64,000 nucleotides of DNA from positions 682,001 through 746,000 of the forward strand of contig NZ_JUGR01000001.1 of NCBI RefSeq assembly GCF_000800015.1. Direction: 5' to 3'. A program made the position numbers and the translations under genes. Shown one piece after another: positions 41,021 through 48,213 of this stretch (position 1 is the first letter of the stretch; every line of letters starts with the position of its first letter). The notes below the pieces were generated by a model. The model made no database searches. It saw nothing but the letters and a program-made list of their open reading frames with translations, and was not told where the DNA came from. Source of the stretch: Terriglobus sp. TAA 43 (GTDB taxonomy: Bacteria; Acidobacteriota; Terriglobia; Terriglobales; Acidobacteriaceae).

Positions 41021-41944
41021 TCATTTTTGCAGGTCTTTAGTTTCTTCTTGATAACTCATTCGGCTTTCTTCCAGTGGACAGCCTTCAATTTCGAGCTGAT
41101 TAAGCCCTACACTAGTGATGTATACACAGAATTCAATCCATTGATGCCGATGGAACACATCGTCGAACTCAATCCGCCCCGGATAGTAGAGTGAAGATCT
41201 TCCGCTTTTAATTTCTTCGAACCCACCAGCGCTGATGCCACTATCAACTTGTGCAGAGGCGGTGGTGTAAAAGAGATTGCTAGTCTGCCCTGGGCCGATA
41301 GACTCGTTAGGTTTGAGAACGATGAGTTTCCTGGCTTTAGATATTTCTTCCTTCTTGCTGGAATCGCTACGAATGGTTTTGAGCCATACAGGAATCATTC
41401 CAGACTTCACTGCCAACGCTGGAGTTTGACCGGTGTTGATGATGTCAACCTCAAATTCGACAGGCCTGTAGGCGGAGAACGTAATGATGTGGAATGTTTT
41501 CAGCCCGATCCAAGCCCGTTGAGAGTGAGCGGTTACCAGCAATGCATGCTGAGCGGTTAACACAGACTCCCTAGCAGCAGTAGCCTGATCATCAGCGTGC
41601 GCAGCGAGGATATGAGTCTCCTGTGCAAGTTTTTGCATCTCCATAGCTTGGTTACGATAAGCCCTAGTAAGCGCATCAGTTTGACCAGCCACTCCAACCA
41701 TCTCGACCAACTGTTGAAAGTAAATGAAAGCGGTGATGGAGCTAACGATGATGCCAAGCAGGCCAACACCGATGAGCCATTTCTCACCAGTCTTGACTTC
41801 TTTTGCTATCTCCTCCAAGCCAGCGTTCTTGGGCAACACTTCGGATGATGAAATTCCAGCCCCAACACTCCCATCTGTGATGTCGGACGCCGTATTTTTA
41901 TCTGGCTGGCCAGCAATCTCGTCGATCTTCTGCTCATCCGGCAT
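41021..41944 (-). CDS. Hypothetical membrane-anchored coiled-coil protein
   Basis: 307 residues from ATG 41944. A polar N-terminal segment is followed by one membrane helix (W-L-I-G-V-G-L-L-G-I-I-V-S-S-I-T-A-F-I, about 56-75). A coiled coil covers about 85-145. A beta domain comes next, with the phrase S-Q-R-A-W-I-G-L-K, N-T-G-Q-T-P-A-L-A-V and S-L-Y-Y-P-G-R-I-E-F. This layout occurs in many bacterial hypotheticals. Its codon use looks more AT-rich than the neighbours. It abuts a truncated regulator gene and may have arrived by insertion. Confidence 0.7.
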   Translation of the reverse strand: MPDEQKIDEIAGQPDKNTASDITDGSVGAGISSSEVLPKNAGLEEIAKEVKTGEKWLIGVGLLGIIVSSITAFIYFQQLVEMVGVAGQTDALTRAYRNQAMEMQKLAQETHILAAHADDQATAARESVLTAQHALLVTAHSQRAWIGLKTFHIITFSAYRPVEFEVDIINTGQTPALAVKSGMIPVWLKTIRSDSSKKEEISKARKLIVLKPNESIGPGQTSNLFYTTASAQVDSGISAGGFEEIKSGRSSLYYPGRIEFDDVFHRHQWIEFCVYITSVGLNQLEIEGCPLEESRMSYQEETKDLQK

Positions 41945-42009
41945 GAACTTTCCTTCGCATAGAAGTCGGGGAAGTGTGAAACCTGAATACCACGAAATTA
42001 AGAGGATTC

Positions 42010-42333
42010 GTAATCGCCATCGAGGCCGACAAGTATTCCCCGTCGCTCGAAGTCGCCTTCCGCATCGCAACCATCTTTGCCGTTCCGCTGGAACAGGTCT
42101 TCCAATACCAGCCAAATCAAGCCGGAAAGACGAAACGCAGACACCCTGATGGTTCGCTGTCTTTCCCCTCGCCTCAGTTGCGACTAGAATCAGAATCGGA
42201 ACTAAAGAAATTCAGAGGATGGCATGAACACGTCACATCCCTATATCTGGAATTACCTTCCGCTGGCCTTCCAGCTCATCGTGGCCATTGGCTTGGCTGC
42301 AGGCATGGTCGTCGGATCGTATTTCATCGGTAA
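42010..42333 (+). pseudogene. C-terminal remnant of an XRE-type regulator
   Basis: Reading the plus strand from about 42010 gives V-I-A-I-E-A-D-K-Y-S-P-S-L-E-V-A-F-R-I-A, then I-F-A-V-P-L-E-Q-V-F. This is the second half of a helix-turn-helix XRE/YozG-type regulator (usual form T-V-N-A-I-E-x-x-K-Y-x-P-S-L). The DNA-binding N-terminal half and start codon are missing: upstream sequence turns to an unrelated membrane-protein gene. The frame runs on to a stop at 42331, overlapping nuoA, but homology ends near 42120. It is probably inactive. Confidence 0.65.
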
Positions 42334-42634
42334 GAAGCGTGCCAGCAAGGTCAAGGCAGGCGCCTACGAGTGCGGTATGGAGCCCGTCGGCGACGCCCGC
42401 GGACGCTTCTCGGTCCGCTTCTACATGGTCGCCATGCTCTTCATCCTCTTCGACGTGGAAGCCGTCTTCATGCTTCCCTGGGCGGTAATCTATCGCCAGC
42501 TCCCCCACATCACAGGATCGCGCTTCTTCGGCTTCTGGGAGATGATCGTGTACCTCGGCTTCGTCGCCGTAGGCCTGTTTTACGTCTGGAAGAAGGGCGT
42601 GCTCGACTGGAGCACCGACAAGGCGGACCTCTAA
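42224..42634 (+). CDS. nuoA: NADH-quinone oxidoreductase subunit A
   Basis: 136 residues with three membrane helices. The conserved loop A-G-A-Y-E-C-G-M-E-P (about 45-54) and the F-Y-M-V-A-M-L-F-I-L-F-D-V-E-A segment are typical of NuoA/ND3. It sits in the membrane arm next to the quinone channel. The stop is immediately followed by the nuoC start (TAAATG). nuoB, usually between A and C, is absent. The upstream region contains only a regulator remnant, so the promoter must lie within it. Confidence 0.95.
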   Translation: MNTSHPYIWNYLPLAFQLIVAIGLAAGMVVGSYFIGKKRASKVKAGAYECGMEPVGDARGRFSVRFYMVAMLFILFDVEAVFMLPWAVIYRQLPHITGSRFFGFWEMIVYLGFVAVGLFYVWKKGVLDWSTDKADL

Positions 42635-43117
42635 ATGGCAGAAGCTCTCCTCTCCCTCGAAGCCGTTCGCGAACACATGGCCGACAACCCGGCCGTAGTC
42701 GCGCTTGCGGACCTCGCCGTGAAGGCCAAGTTTGATCGCGACGAACTCACCATCTACGTCGCCCCGCAGAACATCGTCGCCGCCGCCACTGCCGTGCAGA
42801 AGGCCGGTTACAACTTCCTCGAAGACGTCACAGCAGTCGACTGGTACCCCAGCGAGCCGCGCTTCCAGGTCACGTACCACATCGTCAGCATGGGGCTGAA
42901 GCAGCGCATCCGCCTCGCAGCCCTGCTCGACGGCGAAGATCCGGTGATCGACTCCATCACCTCTGTCTGGCCCAGCGCCAATTTCTACGAGCGCGAGATA
43001 TGGGATCTGTTCGGCATCCGCCTCGTCGGCCACCCGAACCTGACCCGCATCATGATGCCCACCGACTGGGTTGGACATCCGCTGCGTAAGGACTACCCCG
43101 TCGAGGGCTACCGCTAA
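42635..43117 (+). CDS. nuoC: NADH-quinone oxidoreductase subunit C
   Basis: 160 residues of the 30-kDa subunit, in the peripheral arm. The family block N-F-Y-E-R-E-I-W-D-L-F-G-I-R-L-V-G-H-P-N-L-T-R is at about 111-133. It is followed by M-M-P-T-D-W-V-G-H-P-L-R-K-D-Y-P-V at the C-terminus. It is separate from NuoD (not the fused NuoCD of E. coli). Translation is probably coupled to nuoA. It connects the peripheral arm to NuoB and NuoD. Confidence 0.95.
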   Translation: MAEALLSLEAVREHMADNPAVVALADLAVKAKFDRDELTIYVAPQNIVAAATAVQKAGYNFLEDVTAVDWYPSEPRFQVTYHIVSMGLKQRIRLAALLDGEDPVIDSITSVWPSANFYEREIWDLFGIRLVGHPNLTRIMMPTDWVGHPLRKDYPVEGYR

Positions 43118-43182
43118 ACTCCGCGTACTTTACTGGCAACCTTGCGAACCCTACGTTCGCCCTTGAAAAGGATTGAGGCAAG

Positions 43183-44436
43183 ATGGCACCCGTAGCCGCT
43201 CCTGACATGATCAACCCCGGTGTGGACGACGTCGTCGCAGACGCGCGCCACCACAACCAGGACCCCTCGCGCGACCACACCATGGTCCTCAACATGGGAC
43301 CGCAGCACCCGTCCACCCACGGTGTGCTCCGTCTCGTGCTTGAGATTGACGGCGAAACCGTCGTCTCCCTCGCGCCTGACATCGGTTACCTGCACACCGG
43401 CATCGAGAAGACTACCGAGGCCAAGTTCTACCAGCAGGTCGTTCCCCTCACGGACCGTATCGACTATCTCTGCCCCATGACCAACAACCTGGCCTACGTG
43501 CTGGCGGTTGAAAAGCTCCTGGGCCTTGAGATTCCGGAACGTGCAGAAACCATCCGCATCCTGCTGAACGAACTCACGCGCATCCAGTCGCACCTCGTCT
43601 GGCTCGGCACGCACGCCATGGACATCGGCGCGCTCACCGTCTTCCTCTACTGCTTCCGCGAGCGCGAAGAACTCCTCCGCCTCTTTGAAGCCGTCGCAGG
43701 ACAGCGCATGATGACCAGCTACTTCCGCATCGGCGGCCTCTCCATGGAACCGCCCATCGACTGGTTCGCCCGTGTGCAGAAGTTCCTCAACATCATGCCG
43801 TCGAAGATCGCCGAGTACGAAGGTCTGCTCAGCGGCAACCCCATCTGGATCAACCGCCTCAAGGGTGTCGGCTACCTCTCGCCTGAGGACGCAATCGCCC
43901 TCGGCGTCACCGGCCCACCGCTCCGTGCTTCGGGCGTGGACTGGGACCTTCGCCGCGATATGCCCTACTCCGGCTACGAGAAGTACCAGTTCAAGGTACC
44001 CATCCGCACTGAAGGCGACGTCTGGGCACGCTACGTCATCCGTCTCGAAGAGATGTACGAGTCGGTAAAGATCTGCCAACAGGCGCTTGATCGCATGCCC
44101 GAAGGCCCCATCGTGGCCGACGCGCCGAAGATCATCCTGCCCAACCGCGAGCAGATGAAGACGCAGATGGAATCCCTCATCCACCACTTCAAGATCGTCA
44201 CCGAGGGCTTCGCAGTCCCCGCCGGTGAAGTCTTCCTGACGGTGGAATCGCCCCGCGGCGTCATGGGCTACTACGTCGTCTCTGACGGCACGGCAAAGCC
44301 CCTGCGCTGCCACATGCGTAACCCCAGCTACGCCACCCTGCAGTCGCTGGAAACCATGTGCAAAGGCAAGCTCCTCGGCGACGTCGTAGCCGTCATCGGC
44401 TCCATTGACATCGTTCTCGGTGAAATCGACCGCTAA
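43183..44436 (+). CDS. nuoD: NADH-quinone oxidoreductase subunit D
   Basis: 417 residues of the 49-kDa subunit that forms the quinone pocket with NuoB. The conserved G-P-Q-H-P-S-T-H-G-V-L-R is at about 41-52, the E-R-A-E-T-I-R helix follows, and the C-terminal S-I-D-I-V-L-G-E-I-D-R is complete. The first roughly 30 residues before H-T-M-V-L-N-M are an extra acidic/His-rich tail. A terminator follows, so nuoA-C-D is one transcript. Quinone-binding residues of the canonical protein (His in Q-H-P-S-T-H) are present. Confidence 0.95.
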   Translation: MAPVAAPDMINPGVDDVVADARHHNQDPSRDHTMVLNMGPQHPSTHGVLRLVLEIDGETVVSLAPDIGYLHTGIEKTTEAKFYQQVVPLTDRIDYLCPMTNNLAYVLAVEKLLGLEIPERAETIRILLNELTRIQSHLVWLGTHAMDIGALTVFLYCFREREELLRLFEAVAGQRMMTSYFRIGGLSMEPPIDWFARVQKFLNIMPSKIAEYEGLLSGNPIWINRLKGVGYLSPEDAIALGVTGPPLRASGVDWDLRRDMPYSGYEKYQFKVPIRTEGDVWARYVIRLEEMYESVKICQQALDRMPEGPIVADAPKIILPNREQMKTQMESLIHHFKIVTEGFAVPAGEVFLTVESPRGVMGYYVVSDGTAKPLRCHMRNPSYATLQSLETMCKGKLLGDVVAVIGSIDIVLGEIDR

Positions 44437-44453
44437 CGTCTCACGCCTCAATG

Positions 44454-44492
44454 GAAACCCCACGTCTCCGATGAGGCGTGGGGTTTCTCTTT
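44454..44492 (+). terminator. Terminator after nuoD
   Basis: GAAACCCCACG (44454-44464) pairs with CGTGGGGTTTC (44477-44487). GCCTCA and TGAGGC add partial internal pairing. The following bases TCTCTTTG are moderately T-rich. It separates nuoA-C-D from downstream genes. Confidence 0.75.
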
Positions 44493-44514
44493 GAAATGCA
44501 CGGAGTAGAAGACG

Positions 44515-45006
44515 ATGCAACCAGGCACACTTCACTTCATCTCGGGCAGACTCGCCGCCGGCAAAACCACACTGGCGCGAAAGCTCTCCGTTGAACACAA
44601 TGCGGTGCTTTTCTGCGAAGACGTCTGGCTTTCAAAGCTCTCCGATGGAATCACTTCCTTGCAGGACTACCTGAAGTGGTCCGCACGATGCCGCGCCGTC
44701 ATGGCGCCACTGATCGTCGACACGCTCAAAGCAGGCGCGTCCGTAGTGCTTGATTTCGCAGGCAATCGAATCACGGATCGAGCCTGGGTTCTCGCACTCT
44801 CCCAAGAAGCGAAGGCCCCGCACATCCTGCACTTTCTGGACGTCGATGAAGAAGAATGCCTCCGACGCCTCCAGACAAGAAACGAGCAAAAGCCCGAAGG
44901 CCTCTATTTCGCCACCACCACCGAAGAGGATTTCCGCGCCATCTGCGGCTATTTCCAACCTCCCCGGGTGCAAGAGGGGCTGAACATCATGGCCTATCGA
45001 TCCTGA
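44515..45006 (+). CDS. P-loop ATPase/kinase-like protein
   Basis: 163 residues. A Walker A loop G-R-L-A-A-G-K-T-T-L-A-R-K-L is at residues 10-23. The opening H-F-I-S and E-D-V-W-L-S-K-L near 42-49, plus the V-V-L-D-F-A-G-N strand (Walker B-like) near 80-87, fit the AAA_33 / zeta-toxin-like kinase class. No antitoxin gene is recognisable beside it. Small-molecule kinase or antibiotic-kinase-like activity is possible. It lies between the two nuo blocks, right after the nuoD terminator. Confidence 0.75.
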   Translation: MQPGTLHFISGRLAAGKTTLARKLSVEHNAVLFCEDVWLSKLSDGITSLQDYLKWSARCRAVMAPLIVDTLKAGASVVLDFAGNRITDRAWVLALSQEAKAPHILHFLDVDEEECLRRLQTRNEQKPEGLYFATTTEEDFRAICGYFQPPRVQEGLNIMAYRS

Positions 45007-45124
45007 TCTTTCGCACTTTGCACCATTACTGGTTGACAACGTTACAAAACCTTAAAGATCCGAAAAGAAAAGAAACGCTGCATGCCTTCTCCTGCATCAC
45101 ATTTGCAGACACGAGGGCAAAACC

Positions 45125-45553
45125 ATGGCTACCCATCTGCGCGAGAAGGAAAACTTTGATCAGCAGTCGGCGTACAACAGTGTTCGCATCAAAGAGTTGA
45201 TCGACCAGCAGTACAACGTGGAAGTCACACGTTCGCTCGTGCTCTGTTTCTCGTGTCAGGATCAGGACTGCGCCTACGCCCTCAGCAAGGCGCTCTTCGC
45301 CAAAGGCACGCGTATTCTCACACGCGATCCGAAGCGGAAAGCCAATGGCCGCTGGGGCATCCGCGTTGGCGTCAAGCGCAGCCTGCGCGACGCCGTCCGC
45401 GAGGAGTTCGTAGCCGACATGGTCCTTACCGCCACAGGCATGAACGGCACCTACGACGGCTGGAACCTCCTCACAGACGAGGCCGCGGAAGAGACGCAGA
45501 AGCATCCCAGCGCGTCCGTCATCCCGCAGGAACGTCGCCAGGTTGCCGCCTAA
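45125..45553 (+). CDS. RraB-like domain protein (tentative)
   Basis: 142 residues. Strands alternate with helices: a polar N-terminal helix, a strand L-V-L-C-F-S-C-Q-D, a helix A-Y-A-L-S-K-A-L-F-A-K-G, a strand, and the closing G-M-N-G-T-Y-D-G-W-N-L-L-T-D-E. The Y-D-G-W tail is shared with RraB, the protein inhibitor of RNase E, whose fold has the same order. The basic K-R-K-A-N-G-R-W-G-I-R-V segment could bind nucleic acid. The assignment is tentative. A TTGACA hexamer lies near 45033. Confidence 0.6.
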   Translation: MATHLREKENFDQQSAYNSVRIKELIDQQYNVEVTRSLVLCFSCQDQDCAYALSKALFAKGTRILTRDPKRKANGRWGIRVGVKRSLRDAVREEFVADMVLTATGMNGTYDGWNLLTDEAAEETQKHPSASVIPQERRQVAA

Positions 45554-45556
45554 GCA

Positions 45557-45910
45557 TTACGAGTGCTGTTTATTCGGTTGCATCACAGCCAGCTCATTTC
45601 CCGCTGGATCGGTGAAGTGAAACCTACGTCCTCCGGGATACTGGAAGATTGGCTGCGTGATCGCGCCCCCGGCAGCCTCCACTTGATCTGCCACAGCTTC
45701 AATCGCATCCGTCTCAATCATCGCCAGCGGAGCCTTTGACCGGCCCTCATCGCTGCCGTTGTATCCCGTTTCCAGCCCCGATCCATGCGCCGTTGCGTAG
45801 TCCGGACCCCAGTCTTGGTGAGTCCATCCAAAGACGTTTCCGTAAAACGACTTCAGCGAAGCCACATCTGTCGCGGGCAATTCAAGGTACGAAAACTGAT
45901 TCTTAGCCAT
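45557..45910 (-). CDS. VOC-family protein (glyoxalase/bleomycin-resistance type)
   Basis: 117 residues from ATG 45910. The start F-S-Y-L-E-L-P-A-T-D-V-A-S-L-K-S-F-Y-G-N-V-F-G-W is the canonical opening of VOC proteins. A second motif G-G-R-R-F-H-F-T-D-P-A-G-N-E-L-A-V-M completes the paired module. The family binds a metal and a small ligand. It is the only minus-strand gene between nuoD and nuoE, which shows that region has been shuffled. An extension to 45937 is not supported. Confidence 0.87.
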   Translation of the reverse strand: MAKNQFSYLELPATDVASLKSFYGNVFGWTHQDWGPDYATAHGSGLETGYNGSDEGRSKAPLAMIETDAIEAVADQVEAAGGAITQPIFQYPGGRRFHFTDPAGNELAVMQPNKQHS

Positions 45911-46064
45911 GGGTTGACCTCCGTGCTTTTTGAGCACACTCTCGCAGGTCAGCCCCCATCCGCGTCACGGCGAGAAGGTTTCGCAGCGCAGGTAGAAGCA
46001 ACAGGAATGCCGCCTCGCGAGGAACATCCACATCCTAGCGCCACAGATGCGATAGCGTGAAGAG

Positions 46065-46370
46065 GTGAGCGACTTCACTGCACAACTTCATCGCGAACTC
46101 TGGACATCCTGGGCTTCCCTCTTGCGTTCGTACTCAGCCGTCCACTCTCTGGGACGCGAACATCACGCCGTCGTCGAAGTCTCCGATACGACCATTCTGG
46201 TCCGCTATGGATTGCGCTGGATGCAGTTCACGCCAGACGAATACCGCACCAGTGAAGGCGATTCAAAGCCCTTCAAACTCACGGAAAACGGGCGTGCCAT
46301 CGTTGGTGACCATGAAGATGAGATGGACCTGTTCGCAGAACGTCTTGCATCGGCGATAATTACCGTGTGA
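46065..46370 (+). CDS. Hypothetical protein translationally coupled to nuoE
   Basis: 101 residues from GTG 46065 with AGAG upstream. The sequence has strands V-V-E-V-S-D-T-T-I-L-V-R-Y and a helix ending M-D-L-F-A-E-R-L-A-S-A-I. I do not recognise the family. Its stop overlaps the nuoE start (GTGA), the usual sign of translational coupling, so it is the first gene of the nuoE-N transcript or is read into it. It could be an assembly factor or just a hitchhiker. Confidence 0.6.
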   Translation: MSDFTAQLHRELWTSWASLLRSYSAVHSLGREHHAVVEVSDTTILVRYGLRWMQFTPDEYRTSEGDSKPFKLTENGRAIVGDHEDEMDLFAERLASAIITV

Positions 46371-46876
46371 GCACCGTAACCGACAGCATCTTTTCGCCGG
46401 CCACGGCCGCGCGCTTCGACAAACTTGTCACTTTGTACCCCGTCAAGCGTTCGGCTCTTGTTCCCATGCTGCTTTATGCGCAGGACGAGGTCGGCTATGT
46501 CTCCGACGCCGTCGTCGCTGAAATCGCCCAGCGTCTCGACCTTCTCGAGTTGGACGTTCGCGGCGTGCTCTCGTACTACTCCATGCTCCGCACCAAGCCC
46601 GCGGGCAAGTACAACGTGCAGGTCTGCACCAACATCTCCTGCATGCTCGTCGGCGGTTACGACATTCTCGATCACTGCAAAGCCAAGCTCGGCATCGGCC
46701 ACAAGGAAGTCACCGCAGACGGTCTCTTCTCGCTCGAAGAAGTTGAGTGCATCGGCGCCTGCTGCTGGGCTCCCGCCATGCAGGTCAACTACGACTTCCA
46801 CGAAAACCTCACGCCCGCCAAAGTCGACGTCATCCTCGAAGACTATGCAGCAGGCCGTGGAAAGGACGTGAAGTAA
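46367..46876 (+). CDS. nuoE: NADH-quinone oxidoreductase subunit E
   Basis: 169 residues of the 24-kDa thioredoxin-like subunit carrying a 2Fe-2S cluster (N1a). The four ligands are visible as C-T-N-I-S-C (about 87-92) and C-I-G-A-C (about 128-132). GTG start overlaps the upstream stop. It forms the NADH-dehydrogenase module with NuoF and NuoG. There is one base between its stop and the nuoF start. Confidence 0.95.
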   Translation: MSTVTDSIFSPATAARFDKLVTLYPVKRSALVPMLLYAQDEVGYVSDAVVAEIAQRLDLLELDVRGVLSYYSMLRTKPAGKYNVQVCTNISCMLVGGYDILDHCKAKLGIGHKEVTADGLFSLEEVECIGACCWAPAMQVNYDFHENLTPAKVDVILEDYAAGRGKDVK

Positions 46877-46877
46877 C

Positions 46878-48200
46878 ATGCCCGTTCTCGTCTCACATCC
46901 CGATGAAGTCAAAGTCCTCTCCCGCCGTTTCGGCGCAGGCGCGGCAGACATCGATAAGTACCTCGAACTCGATGGCTACAAGGCAGTGCAGAAGGCCATT
47001 GAGAGCGGCTCCGAATGGGTCATCAATGAGATGAAGGCCAGCGGCCTTCGCGGTCGTGGTGGCGCAGGCTTCCCCACCGGCCTCAAGTGGTCCTTCGTTC
47101 CCAAGCAGTCTGACAAGCCCAAGTACGTTCTCGTCAACGGCGACGAATCCGAACCCGGCACCTGCAAAGATCACGTCATCTTCCTGCACGATCCGCATGC
47201 TGTGATCGAAGGCACCATGATCGCCGGCCTCGCCATCGGCGCAAAGATGGGCTTCATCTATCTGCGCGGCGAGTATCGCTATCTCCTCAAGATCGTCGAA
47301 AAGGCCGTTGCCGATGCATACGCCAAGGGCTTCCTCGGCAAGAACATCTTCGGCAAGGAAGGCGTGGACTTCGACATCGTCACGCAGTCCGGCGCAGGCG
47401 CATACGAAGTTGGTGAAGAGTCGGCTCTGATGGAGTCGCTGGAAGGCAAGCGTGGCGTTCCGCGCATCAAGCCCCCGTTCCCTGCCGTCGTCGGCCTCTA
47501 CGGTGGTCCCACCGTCATCAACAACGCAGAGACGATCGCCTCCGCACCGCACATCCTCCTTATGGGTGGCGAGGCATACGCCAAGCTCGGCTCCGAACGT
47601 AACGGCGGCACACGCCTCTTCGGTATCAGCGGCATGGTCGAGCGCCCCGGCGTCTACGAGCTGCCCATGGGCTACAACCTGAAGAAGGCCATCTACGACG
47701 TCGCAGGCGGCGTCAAGGGCGGACGCAAGCTCAAGGCTGTCGTCCCCGGCGGATCATCGTGCCCGGTTCTTCTGCCGGAAGAAATTGACGTAGGTCTCGA
47801 CTTCGATCAGATGGGAAAAGCCGGCACTATGCTTGGCTCCGGCGGCATCGTCGTTCTCGACGAAACTGTCTCCATCGTGGAATTCGCGCTGCGAACCATC
47901 AAGTTCTACCAGCATGAATCCTGCGGCTGGTGCATCCCCTGCCGCGAAGGCACGGACTGGATCAAGAAGACCATGACCCGCTTCTACAACGGCGGCGGCA
48001 ATATCAAGGACATTAACAACATCCAGTACCTCGCCGAAAATATGATGGGCCGCACCTTCTGCCCGCTCGGCGACGCAGCAGCCATGCCCACGCTCGGTTT
48101 CGTGAAGAAGTTCCGCAGCGAGTTTGAAGAGTATCTGAAGGGCCATCGCACCGAGAAGGCCTTCATCACCACCGATGAACTCATCGGCGCGGCGCACTAA
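46878..48200 (+). CDS. nuoF: NADH-quinone oxidoreductase subunit F
   Basis: 440 residues of the 51-kDa subunit that binds FMN, NADH and a 4Fe-4S cluster (N3). The Gly-rich loop G-R-G-G-A-G-F-P-T-G-L-K is near residue 56. G-D-E-S-E-P-G-T-C-K-D is at about 89-99. The cluster ligands in C-G-W-C-I-P-C-R-E-G and a distant Cys in R-T-F-C-P-L-G-D are intact. NADH oxidation and electron entry occur here. Confidence 0.96.
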   Translation: MPVLVSHPDEVKVLSRRFGAGAADIDKYLELDGYKAVQKAIESGSEWVINEMKASGLRGRGGAGFPTGLKWSFVPKQSDKPKYVLVNGDESEPGTCKDHVIFLHDPHAVIEGTMIAGLAIGAKMGFIYLRGEYRYLLKIVEKAVADAYAKGFLGKNIFGKEGVDFDIVTQSGAGAYEVGEESALMESLEGKRGVPRIKPPFPAVVGLYGGPTVINNAETIASAPHILLMGGEAYAKLGSERNGGTRLFGISGMVERPGVYELPMGYNLKKAIYDVAGGVKGGRKLKAVVPGGSSCPVLLPEEIDVGLDFDQMGKAGTMLGSGGIVVLDETVSIVEFALRTIKFYQHESCGWCIPCREGTDWIKKTMTRFYNGGGNIKDINNIQYLAENMMGRTFCPLGDAAAMPTLGFVKKFRSEFEEYLKGHRTEKAFITTDELIGAAH

Positions 48201-48213
48201 GTTCGAGGACGGA

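Noticed and set aside
43114-44598. 494-codon minus-strand frame opposite nuoD
   Set aside because: Same reason: antisense shadow of an essential, well-conserved gene.
44515-45006. Zeta-type toxin of a toxin-antitoxin pair
   Set aside because: The Walker A fits but there is no adjacent antitoxin-sized gene; kept as a generic P-loop protein.
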